Numbered from the stretch's first letter, positions 23,753 through 32,612 are shown. The stretch: DNA of 64,000 nt from VRUE01 sp033856275 (GCA_033856275.1 JAWVFJ010000051.1:62001-126000); one strand, 5' to 3'. Program-made: numbers and translations. Notes: generated by a model from the sequence alone, not told the origin.

Positions 23753-24979
23753 CTATCCAGTGAGGGTGAGGACCGGATCGAGGCGATTGATTTCACCTGC
23801 GTTCTTGGGCATTTTGCGCTCTCGTCGGTAGTGGCTCTTGCAACCGAACCGAATCGACCAGCCGGGGCCTTCTTCGACGAATCGGCCGTCCGCAGCGACC
23901 CTGTACCTGCCACTGCCCTGGCTCAGGCGCCCCTTCCCGATTTCTCGAGCGACTTCGAGGATCGTCGAAGCCCAGCCGTTGCCGTTCACCGGCAGCTCAT
24001 CTCCCTCCCAACCCTTTTCCCGGACCATCGCCAACAGGACAGGCCAGTTGCGGGCGCTACCTAGGCCGCGGGCTGCTTCCTGGGCGCTGGTCAGGTCGTG
24101 CTTGCGCGCCGCTGCCACCCAGTCTTCGAGCCAGCCGCAGGTCACGGCTCCGGTCACGGCAGTTCCAAGCCTGTAGCGATCGGTGACCAGCGAGCCATTG
24201 GGAAGAGTGCTCGCGTCGAAGTTTGGCGGCATTGGGACGCCGCGCAGCATCTGCTTGACGGTGGTATCAAGCGCATCGGGTTTGACGACCTCGGGGGGCA
24301 TTGCGTCGAGCCATGCGTTGACGTCGACCCGGCGCAGCGAATTCACAATCCCTTGGTATTCCCGCTTACTGGCCACTGAGCCGCGGAGCGCTATTGCCAC
24401 CTCGCCCCAAGGGGAGAAGAGCGTCTCGTAGTTGGCGCCGGGTTCGTTGGCGGGGGTCGGATAGTGGACGGTCGTCGCCCTGTGTCCGAGGACGGCCGAG
24501 TGGACAGCGGTGCTGCGGTGCTCACGCTCGCGGAGATAGCTGCGGTAGAAACGAGCGGGGTACCAATTGAAGGTGAAGTGGTAGGTGCCGTTGCCGAAGA
24601 TCGTCGAGCCGCTGTCGACTTCGAAACCATAGGCGTGCTTTATCGACCAGCCAGGTGCGGTGACCAAGAGACGCGGGTTGGCTTCCGCGACCCTGACCGC
24701 AGCCGCGGCAAAGGCGGGCTGGGGAGTCGGGCCGCTTCCCCCACTGCCGAAGATCAGGAAGGCGGCCGCAAGTGCGCAGGCAGCGGCCAGGACGGAACCG
24801 TAGCGGCGGTAATGGCGAGTTCGGGGGCGGTGCTGGGAAGTCGCAGCGGTGGGCTCGGCTTCGCCGACGAGCGCGGAGAGGAGCTCCTCCTCGCTGGCCG
24901 CCAGCGACAGCCCAGCAATGGTGTTGCCCTCGATCGGATTCACCGCGTGAAGCGCGGTGGTCGTGTCACTGAGCTTCAT
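23753..24979 (-). CDS. Membrane-anchored putative anti-sigma factor (module 1)
   Basis: A 408-residue protein. The first 60 residues are cytoplasmic (SEEELLSALVGEAEPTAATS), one membrane helix follows (YGSVLAAACALAAAFLIFGS), and the rest is external. It shares with the protein at 28902 the blocks NAWLDAMPPEVVKPD, MLRGVPMPPNFD and ARNWPVLLAMV, so they are paralogs. Its ATG lies 14 nt inside the end of an ECF sigma gene. By position it should hold that sigma factor, although no zinc-binding anti-sigma motif is visible. Confidence 0.7.
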   Translation of the reverse strand: MKLSDTTTALHAVNPIEGNTIAGLSLAASEEELLSALVGEAEPTAATSQHRPRTRHYRRYGSVLAAACALAAAFLIFGSGGSGPTPQPAFAAAAVRVAEANPRLLVTAPGWSIKHAYGFEVDSGSTIFGNGTYHFTFNWYPARFYRSYLREREHRSTAVHSAVLGHRATTVHYPTPANEPGANYETLFSPWGEVAIALRGSVASKREYQGIVNSLRRVDVNAWLDAMPPEVVKPDALDTTVKQMLRGVPMPPNFDASTLPNGSLVTDRYRLGTAVTGAVTCGWLEDWVAAARKHDLTSAQEAARGLGSARNWPVLLAMVREKGWEGDELPVNGNGWASTILEVAREIGKGRLSQGSGRYRVAADGRFVEEGPGWSIRFGCKSHYRRERKMPKNAGEINRLDPVLTLTG

Positions 24980-25577
24980 CGTTCCTCCTTGGGTTTGAGG
25001 TTCCCTGTCGCTGCAGGTCGGGACCTGAGCTCTCTAGCTCTCGTCGAAGGCGGCGTCGGGCACGGTGGAGGCGGCTGCGGGCAGCGACTGCGGAGAGGCC
25101 GAGAACGGTCGCCGCCTGGCGCGGGCTGAGCTCCTCCCATGCGGTTAGACGGAGCAGCTCGCGGTCACGGGGATCGAGGCGGCCGAGCGCGGCGATCGCC
25201 TCGCACGCACCGTCATCGGGTGGCGCCCAGTCGCTGATTGCGTCGACCAGTTCGGCGCGAAGCCGCTCATTGAGCCGGGCGCGCCGGAGCTCGCCACGCC
25301 GATGGTTGGCGAGAGTGCGGCGGGCGACCCCATAGAGCCAGAGTCGAGCCTGCGGCCCGGCGGGGATGTCGGCGGAGCGTCGCCAGGCGACCAGAAAGGT
25401 GTCGGCGAGAAGGTCGGCGGCGTCCTCAGGGTCGTCGACCCGGCGCAGCGCGTAGGCGAGGATCTCGCGGCCGTGGTCGGCGTAGAGCTTGCGGAAGCGC
25501 GCCTCGGCGAACTGGCGCGAGAGCGACTCCCCAGGAGTGGTGACCGGGCTCACTGCCTGTATATGTCCGGAAATCAC
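24966..25577 (-). CDS. ECF-type RNA polymerase sigma factor (module 1)
   Basis: About 203 residues. Region 2 is FRKLYADHGREILAYALRRV through DAADLLADTFLVAWRRSADI; region 4 is LDPRDRELLRLTAWEELSPR followed by QAATVLGLSAVAARSRLHRA. GTG at 25577 or 25553 starts it. It directs RNA polymerase to a small regulon and is probably held by the overlapping downstream membrane protein. A deleted, 98 % identical copy lies at 15639-15903. Confidence 0.88.
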   Translation of the reverse strand: MISGHIQAVSPVTTPGESLSRQFAEARFRKLYADHGREILAYALRRVDDPEDAADLLADTFLVAWRRSADIPAGPQARLWLYGVARRTLANHRRGELRRARLNERLRAELVDAISDWAPPDDGACEAIAALGRLDPRDRELLRLTAWEELSPRQAATVLGLSAVAARSRLHRARRRLRRELESSGPDLQRQGTSNPRRNDEAQ

Positions 25578-25664
25578 CCAACGTTGCAGCCGGGATGGCG
25601 CCGCGGTCGCACCTCAGGTGCGTGATCGGGTAGCCGAGGCACGCGGGGTTGGGACCAGGGTGAT

Positions 25665-26600
25665 CTATACGACCGGTGGCGGCGTTCCTTCGGCGCTCGC
25701 GGCGAGCGTCTCGTCCCAGGCGCAGACGAGGCAGGCGTGTTGGAACGCCGAGCGGGCGAATCCGAGCGCGTAGGCGTGCGGATCGGGAGCGGCGCGGACG
25801 TCGTCCCAGTCGAGCACGTACTCCGCTAGCCCGTCGTCCCAGCGGGCCGCCTCCGGATCGAGAGTGGCCTCGCCGAAGCCGTTTGGGGCGGGATGCGCAT
25901 AGGCGAAGAACGCCGCTTTGCCGTAGCGGCCATCGCCTGGCCACCAACCCACCTCGACCTGCTGAACGTCCCCGGCGTTGCGCATTATGAAGTCGTCTGA
26001 GGGCGGTTCGACGGAGAGGCCGGAGAAGAGGCTGACGGCGAGGTCGAAGGAGCCCCACCAAGCGTTGACCGGGCTCGAGCGGCCGCGGTAGGGAGCGCGA
26101 AAGGCGGCGAGCACGAGGGCTGCCTGGGTCGCGGCGGCGAAGTAGGCGGCGACCTCGTCGGGCTCGTAGGTCGCGTGCTCGGTGTCCTCGTCCAGCGGGA
26201 TGGTCCAGGTCACCTCCTGCGGCGTCGGGTCGATCTCGACCGTGCCGGCCAGGTCACTCACCGCCGCCAGCAGCTCCCGGGTCACCTCGCCGACGGCGCG
26301 GTGCGGGGTCAGCGCCAACCGCCGAGCCCGCCCGTCGCTGTGCTCGGCGACCGCCTCATGGCTGTGCAGATCCAGTGCCACGACCAGCGCCCCCGAGCCG
26401 TCCGCCGCCGGCAGCGGCGCCGTCTCCCAGCCGCGCGCGGTCAGCCGCAGCGCCGCGTGCTGGAGCTGTGGCTCAGGCGGTGCCAGCTTCGCGGCGATCT
26501 TGCCCAGCACCTGCGTATGCGCGTGAAGCGTGTCGCAGGTCTTGCTCCAGTCCTCGTAGGAAACGGACGGCCACGGGTCAGGAGACGCCATCGCTGGCAT
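25665..26600 (-). CDS. DUF5996 family protein
   Basis: A 311-residue protein that matches DUF5996: WPSVSYEDWSKTCDTLHAHT at the start, ALRLTARGWETAPLPAADGS, and VNAWWGSFDLAVSLFSGLSV and the tryptophan/tyrosine-rich C-terminus (GWWPGDGRYGKAAFFAYAHP). It is a cytoplasmic, mixed alpha/beta protein of unknown function. It starts 2 nt after the stop of the aldo-keto reductase, so both are in one operon. Confidence 0.8.
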   Translation of the reverse strand: MPAMASPDPWPSVSYEDWSKTCDTLHAHTQVLGKIAAKLAPPEPQLQHAALRLTARGWETAPLPAADGSGALVVALDLHSHEAVAEHSDGRARRLALTPHRAVGEVTRELLAAVSDLAGTVEIDPTPQEVTWTIPLDEDTEHATYEPDEVAAYFAAATQAALVLAAFRAPYRGRSSPVNAWWGSFDLAVSLFSGLSVEPPSDDFIMRNAGDVQQVEVGWWPGDGRYGKAAFFAYAHPAPNGFGEATLDPEAARWDDGLAEYVLDWDDVRAAPDPHAYALGFARSAFQHACLVCAWDETLAASAEGTPPPVV

Positions 26601-26602
26601 CG

Positions 26603-27646
26603 CTACAAAGCGCCTTCCCGCGCTTGCCGCCAGAGATCGACGCTTCCGTCGGCGGTGACGTGCCGATCGATCTCCGCCAGCTCCTCCGCCGAAAGCGAGA
26701 GGTTGTCCAGGGCGGCGACGTTCTGCTCGAGCTGGTCCACCGAGGAGGCGCCGATCACGAGTGAGGTCACGCGCTCGTCCCGAAGCGCCCAGGCCAAGGC
26801 AAGTTGGGCGAGGGTCTGGCCACGACGCGACGCGATCTCGTTCAGCGCCCGCAGCCTGGCGATCATCTCGTCGTTGAGCCAGGACTTGTCGAATTCGGGG
26901 TCCCGCGCAGCGCGAGAGTCCTCGGGTACGCCGTTCAGGTAGCGATCCGTGAGCAGGCCCTGGGCCAGGGCCGTGAAGCCGATCGCCCCAATTCCGAGCT
27001 CGGCGGCCGCGTCGAGAAGACCGTCCGTCTCGATCCAGCGATTCAGCATCGAGTAGGACGGCTGGTGAATCAGCAGGGGGGTCCCGAGGTCGCGCAGGAT
27101 CGCCGCTGCCTGCCGCGTGCGCTCGGCGTCGTAGGAGGAGACGCCGACGTAGAGCGCCTTGCCCTGGCGCACGGCCGCGTCGAGCGCGCCCATCGTCTCC
27201 TCCAGCGGCGTCGAGCCGTCCAGGCGGTGGGAATAGAAGATGTCGACGTAGTCGAGGCCCATCCGCCCCAGCGACTGGTCGAGCGAGGAGAGCAGGTACT
27301 TGCGCGAGCCGCCGCCCTGCCCGTAGGGGCCGGGCCACATGTCCCAGCCCGCCTTGGTCGAGATCACCATCTCGTCGCGGTAGGGCCTGAGGTCCTCCCG
27401 CATAAGTCGGCCGAAGTTAATCTCCGCGGACCCATACGGAGGCCCGTAGTTATTCGCCAGGTCGTGATGGGTGATCCCCAGGTCGAATGCACGCCGCGAG
27501 ATCGCGCGCTGGACCTCGAAGGGACGGTCGTCGCCGAAGTTGTGCCAGTAGCCCAGCGAGAGAACGGGAAGGTCGAGGCCTGAACGGCCCGTCCGGCGGT
27601 ACTGCATCTTTCCTTCGTAGCGATCGGGAGACGCCGTGTAGGTCAT
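26603..27646 (-). CDS. Aldo/keto reductase, YghZ/Gpr-like (L-glyceraldehyde 3-phosphate reductase type)
   Basis: A 347-residue TIM-barrel NADPH reductase. The catalytic tetrad is visible: the Asp in ITHHDLANNYGPP, the Tyr in the same motif, the Lys in VISTKAGWDMWPGPYG, and the His in DIFYSHRLDG. GPPYGSAEINFGRLMREDLR and the long GQGGGSRKYLLSSLDQSLGR insertion are typical of the YghZ branch, which detoxifies aldehydes such as methylglyoxal. It leads the DUF5996 gene. Confidence 0.9.
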   Translation of the reverse strand: MTYTASPDRYEGKMQYRRTGRSGLDLPVLSLGYWHNFGDDRPFEVQRAISRRAFDLGITHHDLANNYGPPYGSAEINFGRLMREDLRPYRDEMVISTKAGWDMWPGPYGQGGGSRKYLLSSLDQSLGRMGLDYVDIFYSHRLDGSTPLEETMGALDAAVRQGKALYVGVSSYDAERTRQAAAILRDLGTPLLIHQPSYSMLNRWIETDGLLDAAAELGIGAIGFTALAQGLLTDRYLNGVPEDSRAARDPEFDKSWLNDEMIARLRALNEIASRRGQTLAQLALAWALRDERVTSLVIGASSVDQLEQNVAALDNLSLSAEELAEIDRHVTADGSVDLWRQAREGAL

Positions 27647-27746
27647 CGCTGCTCCACCTCCGTCTCCTCGATCCTACGCTTTGCGACGACACACTCCTTG
27701 GATTGCTTGACCGATCAGGTCGGCCGGAAGATGATGGAGGCACCGA

Positions 27747-28625
27747 GTGAACACCCATGCTGACAAGCAGAAGGTCCGCGTAGGTTTGCTCGGGGTTGGC
27801 CTGATGGGATCGGCTATGGCCCATCGCCTCCTCGACCAGGGCATCGAGGTCGTCGCCTGGGACCGCAACCCCGAGCAGGTCACTGCTGTCGAGGAGCGTG
27901 GCGCCAAGCGGGGGGATGAGCCGGCCGAGGTCGTGCGCGGGGCCGATGTCGTGATCACGATGCTGCCGACGGCGCCGATCGTTCTCGACGTCGTCGAGCC
28001 GTTGCTCAAGGCCTGGCCAGAGGAGACGATCTGGTTGCAGATGAGCAGCGTCGGGGCGAGCGAGGCCGATCAGCTCGTCGAGGTGGCTCGGGCACACGAC
28101 GTGACGCTTGTCGACGCGCCCGTCTCCGGCAGCACCCACCCGGCGGAGGAGGGCGAACTGACCATTCTCGCCTCCGGGCCTGACTCGGCGCGCGCGCCGG
28201 TCGAGCCAGTCTTCGAAGCGCTGGGCTCGCGGGTCCTCTGGGTCGGGGAGGCCGGGATGGGCTCGCGACTGAAGATGGCCGCCAACCACTGGATGATCGC
28301 CATGACCGCGGCTCTCGCAGAGTCGATGCACCTCTGCGAGGCGATGGGGCTGGACCAGCAGAAGTTCGTCGAGCTGCTCGACGGAGGTCCGCTGGGCTCG
28401 GCCTATGGCCTTCTGAAGCTGGGCGAGATGCGCGCCCACGACTACCCCGTCGGCTTCCCCGTGCGCCTTGCCCTCAAGGACCTGGAGCTGGTGCGGGAGG
28501 TCGAGCAGAGCTCGAAAGCCCCGATGCCACTGCTGGACGCGACCTACGAGCGCTTCCTGGCGGCCAATGAGGACCACCCCGATGAGGATCTGGCGGCGGT
28601 GTACGAGGTCGGGCAGTCCGGCTAG
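27747..28625 (+). CDS. NAD(P)-dependent dehydrogenase, 3-hydroxyisobutyrate dehydrogenase family
   Basis: A 292-residue enzyme. VGLLGVGLMGSAMAHRLLDQ is the Rossmann motif of this family, LVDAPVSGSTHPAEEGELTI is the substrate-binding signature, and the catalytic Lys is in GSRLKMAANHWM. It oxidises or reduces a beta-hydroxyacid or acts as an imine reductase-like enzyme; the exact substrate is not evident. GTG start. Confidence 0.88.
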   Translation: MNTHADKQKVRVGLLGVGLMGSAMAHRLLDQGIEVVAWDRNPEQVTAVEERGAKRGDEPAEVVRGADVVITMLPTAPIVLDVVEPLLKAWPEETIWLQMSSVGASEADQLVEVARAHDVTLVDAPVSGSTHPAEEGELTILASGPDSARAPVEPVFEALGSRVLWVGEAGMGSRLKMAANHWMIAMTAALAESMHLCEAMGLDQQKFVELLDGGPLGSAYGLLKLGEMRAHDYPVGFPVRLALKDLELVREVEQSSKAPMPLLDATYERFLAANEDHPDEDLAAVYEVGQSG

Positions 28626-28770
28626 TCCCCGATCAACCTCGAGCCCCTCGCCCTCCAGCAACTGGAATCGCTCTGAGGCAGGCACCGGGATCGCGTCGGG
28701 AATGCTCAAGCGGCGAAGGACGTGATGGCTGCCGCGCACCCCCTTTGCAAAGTGGCCTCAGCTCTGTATA

Positions 28771-28826
28771 GCCGTGGATGACGGCCGATTACGTCCAATA
28801 AAAGCCGCTCGTAGCCCCCAGTGGCC
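28771..28826. repeat. Sequence resembling the left end of islet B
   Basis: Bases 28771-28799 match 39665-39693 at 24 of 29 positions, and the following hairpin-like part (AGCCGCT at 28803, AGTGGC at 28820) resembles the islet end hairpin AGCCACT/AGTGGCT. No tRNA fragment lies on its left. It could be the remnant of a third, older islet end. The 28626-28901 stretch holds nothing else I can support. Confidence 0.35.
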
Positions 28827-28901
28827 GAAATATCCAGCGCGGCCCAGGTAGGGATGCTGGGTGGCGTCCCTTGGTCCATTCCAGGTCGCTCGGCGCCTTA
28901 C

Positions 28902-30179
28902 CTACCGCGGCGGCAACGGGACACCGCGCTCGCGCTGGAGCTTCATCTTCCGCGGCAGCAGCGGCAACCCGAGGCGGGCGCAGGCCAGGCCTTCGGCATG
29001 CGCCAGAAGTGACCGCCGGTGAGCGTGCCAATCCCAGTACCCGCCCGGCATCGCCTCCGCCAGTTCCCAGACGAAGGGACGTCCACCTTCGCTCGCCATC
29101 TCCAGCAGGATCGGCCAGTGCCTGGAGGTCGCCATCGCCTTCTCGGCTTCGAGTTCCGCTGCGTGGTCGCCGCTCCGGCGCGCCTCCCCCCACTGCCTGA
29201 ACCAGAGGCAGGAAACGGTGTTCGTGACCGTGGCGGCCACCTGGTCGCGGTCGGTGGTCAGGCCGGGGTCGGGGATCCGCGAGGGCCTGAAGGTGCTGGG
29301 CACCGGGATCCCCTTCAACATCTCACGGACCGCGGCCTTGTGGTCGGCGGCTTTGACGACCTTCGCCGGCATCGCGTCGAGCCAGGTCTGCGAATCGACC
29401 TTGGTCAGCCAGCCGAGCCGTTCTTCCAAGCCGGCCTGGTCTCGGACAGCGGCTCTCAGTTCAAGCAGGTAGCCGTCTTCGGTCCAGTACGCCGTCATCT
29501 GGCGGTCGTTGGGGCCGCCCTGGTTGACGAAGACTTCGTCGCGCGTGTCGACGTAGGCGGTGGTCCCCAGGACGGGCAGCTCGACCCAGCGCTGGCCATG
29601 GGCGTGAAGCCTCCGATGGGCGAATGTGAGGGCTTCCCCAAGACTGCCGCGGCGCCAGACGAGTTCGACTTTGCGCTGGCGCACCGCGGCGGGCGCCATC
29701 CCGGTCTCGTACTGACCGGTTTCGTCATCGCCGGTGATTTCCATCGATTCGTACTGGATCGGCTTGCCGGTGACGAATTCCATCCTCCCTTCGATGCCTT
29801 CGCGCCGCTCTTCCTCGGTGACGTTCTCGACCCGCCAGCCAGGGCCTTCCAGCAGCAGCAGCGGCGTCGATTCGGCGAAGCGGATGACTTCGGCGCCATA
29901 GGCCTTGGAGGGCTGGTCGGCGCTGCCGGCGGCGAACAAGACGACGATTGCGACGACCGCAGCCAGGCCGATGCCGCCGAGGATGATCGCGAGCCCTCGC
30001 CGGGGCAGCTCGGATTTGCCTCTGCGTTTGGGGGCTGAACGCCGACCGGCCTCGATCTCGGCCGGCAGACGGGCTCGGCGGATTCGTGCCGGAACCGCCT
30101 CGACGGCCCGCTGGCGCGCCTCCCCGGTAGCCGGCGCCTCGAAGGCGGCGAGGCGGGCGATCAACGCTGCGTCATTCAT
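28902..30179 (-). CDS. Membrane-anchored putative anti-sigma factor (module 2)
   Basis: A 425-residue protein with a basic cytoplasmic N-terminus (residues 1-62), one membrane helix (GLAIILGGIGLAAVVAIVVL) and a large external domain. It shares TWLDAMPAKVVKAAD, EMLKGIPVPSTF, an SCLWFRQWGEA block and SRHWPILLEMASEG with the protein at 23753. Its ATG overlaps the sigma gene stop by 4 nt, the usual sigma/anti-sigma layout. The external domain likely senses an envelope or redox signal, which is inference. Confidence 0.72.
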   Translation of the reverse strand: MNDAALIARLAAFEAPATGEARQRAVEAVPARIRRARLPAEIEAGRRSAPKRRGKSELPRRGLAIILGGIGLAAVVAIVVLFAAGSADQPSKAYGAEVIRFAESTPLLLLEGPGWRVENVTEEERREGIEGRMEFVTGKPIQYESMEITGDDETGQYETGMAPAAVRQRKVELVWRRGSLGEALTFAHRRLHAHGQRWVELPVLGTTAYVDTRDEVFVNQGGPNDRQMTAYWTEDGYLLELRAAVRDQAGLEERLGWLTKVDSQTWLDAMPAKVVKAADHKAAVREMLKGIPVPSTFRPSRIPDPGLTTDRDQVAATVTNTVSCLWFRQWGEARRSGDHAAELEAEKAMATSRHWPILLEMASEGGRPFVWELAEAMPGGYWDWHAHRRSLLAHAEGLACARLGLPLLPRKMKLQRERGVPLPPR

Positions 30180-30742
30180 CTGTCGTCCTCCAACTCGTTT
30201 CGAAGTTGGTCAAGGCCCCGCCGCAGGCGCGAGCCGACGGTGCCACGACGGAGCCCGAGCATCCGTGCGATCTCGTTGGTGCCGTAGCCGCCGAGATGGC
30301 GAAGCACGACGACGGTTCGCTGATCCGGCGGCAGCGCCGCCAACGCTTCGCTCAGATCGGGGTCGCTGCCGGACTCACTCACAGGTGGCGCCACGAAGCG
30401 TGGGAGGGCCTCGCGGCGGGCTCGCGACCTCGCCCAGTCGAGGGCCCGGTTGCTCACGATCCGGTGTAGCCACGGCCCGAACTCCCGTCGCGAATCGAAG
30501 CGGCCGAGCTTGGCGAGCATCGACACCATTACCTCCTGGGTCACGTCCTCGGCGAAGTGAGGGTCGCCGAGGATCGCGAAGGCGATGCGGTAGGCGCCGT
30601 CCCAGTGGCGGGTGACCAGTTCCTCGGCCGCGGCGCAGGAACCATTCCTGACCGCACGCACGAGATCGCCGTCAGATCGCCCGGCACGCCCGCCGCGCAC
30701 CTCTGGCGAGACCGCGCACGGCAATTCACTCGATTCGGTCAT
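30176..30742 (-). CDS. ECF-type RNA polymerase sigma factor (module 2)
   Basis: A 188-residue sigma factor. Region 2 runs AAAEELVTRHWDGAYRIAFA through DPHFAEDVTQEVMVSMLAKL; region 4 is LPPDQRTVVVLRHLGGYGTN followed by EIARMLGLRRGTVGSRLRRG. It is not a close copy of the module 1 sigma (different region 2 and 4 sequences), although their downstream membrane proteins are paralogs. ATGA overlap with the anti-sigma gene. Confidence 0.9.
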   Translation of the reverse strand: MTESSELPCAVSPEVRGGRAGRSDGDLVRAVRNGSCAAAEELVTRHWDGAYRIAFAILGDPHFAEDVTQEVMVSMLAKLGRFDSRREFGPWLHRIVSNRALDWARSRARREALPRFVAPPVSESGSDPDLSEALAALPPDQRTVVVLRHLGGYGTNEIARMLGLRRGTVGSRLRRGLDQLRNELEDDR

Positions 30743-30989
30743 CCACTTCTAATACGTCTTGCGCGCCCCAAATGCTCCCTCGCGAATTTGCCCCAGGAGA
30801 TCGGCGCTTCGAGCACATCGGCTTCAATTCCCTAACCCCGTCGGGATCGCCTGCTCGTATGCCTACGTGCCCGGTACGCAGGTATCCATGCGCCTCTGTG
30901 TTGAAGCCTGACCCAGGCGCCGAGCCAGGTCCCGCTTGAGCCGCTCCTCGATGAAGTAACGAAGCGGGTGCGAGCATATACTCGCGGCA

Positions 30990-32234
30990 GTGGCTGGGGT
31001 AGGGGGAAGAGTACGCAGGCGGGCGCTGCTTCTAAGCGCGATCCCGTGTGTGGGCCTTCTCGTCTCACTGGGCGCTCTGCACACCGCGATCGCGACTCCG
31101 CGCCAAGCGATCCAGCCGGACCTGATCCTGCGCCTGCATGACCTCCCCCCGGGATACCTCAACGTCGAATTGCAGGAGGAGCTGGGCGAAAGGACCTTCT
31201 GCTCGCGGCTACACCATTCGCACGAAACTCCGCCAGCGCTCGCGAGGTTCATCATCCGCTTTCGCCCCAAGGGATGCGCCGCGGCCTATTACCGCCTCTT
31301 CACTGTGCCGGCCCAGCCCTCGGGGCCTGTGCTGGCGGGCTCGGGTGTGCTCAGGATGAACAGTGGCAAGGCAGCCAACGCCGCTTGGCACGTCGTGCCG
31401 GAGCTGCTCGGCCAGCTGATGCACGACCATCCACCGCAAGCGATCGCCACGCCGGAGAAGGTCGGCTCTGCGACCACGCTGTTTCACGCCAACGACCAAC
31501 CTCGCTTCTATCCGTTCTTCCGCAAAGTCGGCCGCGCCACGTCGTTCCTCGTCTGGCGTTCGGGGAACACGCTGGCCGTCGTGATGGCGGTCGGCGAGTC
31601 GTCCGATGAAAACGACCGGGCAGCCATCGAGGTTGCGCGGCGCCAGCAGGCCCACATCCGGACGCCAACTCGCTACACGCCCTCCGAAAGGTTCGACGGC
31701 GAAGTCGCGCTCGACGACCCGGCCCTCGAGACACCCGTCTACTGGCTGGGACGCAACTTCTGGCCCGGCCACGGCCTTCGGAGCGATCGCCTCTACGGTT
31801 CCTACGCCTCCGACGGATCCGACGAAGAAACACCTGGAGCGCTGCTGTACCTCGGCTACGAACGAATCTGGCTCGACACCTGGACTGTTGCGACCTGGCC
31901 TCAGTACGCGGGCACTCCGGCAGCCCGCACCATCGCCTCTTGGCCCTGTACGAAGGCGAAGACGATCGAACTCCCTAGCGGCTACGCGACTATCTATGGT
32001 GGTTACGCGAGGAACTACCGGCCATGCCCGGACCAACCGCCCAATGCCTTCATCGCCCGCGTCTACATCGGTGATCTGGTGATCCTCGTCAATGCCGTCT
32101 CCAACAACCCTCCCTCCCCTCCCTCCGTCGACTCCTTCCCACTCTTCATCGAAACCGCCAACCCCTACGGCTCCTTTAAGGGCATGGAAGCGATCGTCCG
32201 CAACCTGCGACTGCGGCCAAAGCCGATCTACTGA
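30990..32234 (+). CDS. Secreted or membrane-anchored hypothetical protein
   Basis: A 414-residue protein with an N-terminal membrane anchor or uncleaved signal (ALLLSAIPCVGLLVSLGALH). The external part has scattered cysteines (FCSRLHHSHETP, RFRPKGCAAAYY, ASWPCTKAKTI, NYRPCPDQPP) that may pair, and a C-terminal beta-rich half (VYIGDLVILVNAVSNNPPSP). No known domain is recognised. GTG start. It is divergent from the module 2 sigma factor, which makes it a possible regulon member. Confidence 0.6.
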   Translation: MAGVGGRVRRRALLLSAIPCVGLLVSLGALHTAIATPRQAIQPDLILRLHDLPPGYLNVELQEELGERTFCSRLHHSHETPPALARFIIRFRPKGCAAAYYRLFTVPAQPSGPVLAGSGVLRMNSGKAANAAWHVVPELLGQLMHDHPPQAIATPEKVGSATTLFHANDQPRFYPFFRKVGRATSFLVWRSGNTLAVVMAVGESSDENDRAAIEVARRQQAHIRTPTRYTPSERFDGEVALDDPALETPVYWLGRNFWPGHGLRSDRLYGSYASDGSDEETPGALLYLGYERIWLDTWTVATWPQYAGTPAARTIASWPCTKAKTIELPSGYATIYGGYARNYRPCPDQPPNAFIARVYIGDLVILVNAVSNNPPSPPSVDSFPLFIETANPYGSFKGMEAIVRNLRLRPKPIY

Positions 32235-32316
32235 GCGCCAGGCTCAGCTCCGCAGCACTTCGGCATCGAAGAGCCGCCGGGATGCTGCCCTCAGAGGCTA
32301 TGGCGAGAACCGTTTC

Positions 32317-32348
32317 GCTTGCATCGAAGTTACGGCTTCGATGCAAGC
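32317..32348. repeat. Perfect 13-bp hairpin
   Basis: Arms GCTTGCATCGAAG (32317-32329) and CTTCGATGCAAGC (32336-32348) flank the loop TTACGG. No T-tract follows on either strand, so a simple intrinsic terminator is unlikely. It lies between the secreted protein gene and the first tRNA fragment. Confidence 0.6.
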
Positions 32349-32473
32349 CCTGTGGCGTTAGCGCGCCGCCAGGGGCACTTAATTCGCCCCGCCGAACGTA
32401 GCTTCATTAGGTTGATAAAGACAGTGAAAATCGGGGTGAATCGACCGCTATCCGTGGCTATCCGCGCGGTTTC

Positions 32474-32490
32474 AGCCACTACTAGTGGCT
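32474..32490. repeat. Islet-end palindrome 1 (AGCCACT-ACT-AGTGGCT)
   Basis: A 7+3+7 dyad whose centre (32482) is 86 bp from the 3' end of the first tRNA-Ala fragment (32568). The same spacing and the CACTAGTG-like core recur at the two other tRNA copies, at 39445-39468 and 41391-41414. Confidence 0.7.
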
Positions 32491-32567
32491 GGGATGGAGG
32501 TCGATGCAGGGGGTTGTGGGGGATGCCCTAAAGGCAGAAGCCCCCGACGTGCAGGGACTTTTGCTGA

Positions 32568-32612
32568 TGGAGCTAGCCGGACTCGAACCGGCGACCTCCT
32601 GGGTGCGATCCA
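32568..32612 (-). repeat. tRNA-Ala 3' fragment 1 (attachment-site remnant)
   Basis: These 45 bases are identical to the 3' part of the tRNA-Ala(CGC) gene at 41487-41531: acceptor 3' strand, T arm, variable region and anticodon loop, ending GGGTGCGATCCA. The 5' half is replaced by unrelated sequence, so it is not a working tRNA. A degenerate version of the tRNA terminator hairpin also precedes it (32534-32563). It marks the left boundary of islet A. Confidence 0.85.

Noticed and set aside
27450..28739. A 429-codon open frame on the minus strand
   Set aside because: It covers the dehydrogenase gene at 27747-28625 in antisense and has no protein-like domain pattern; the dehydrogenase has all family motifs.
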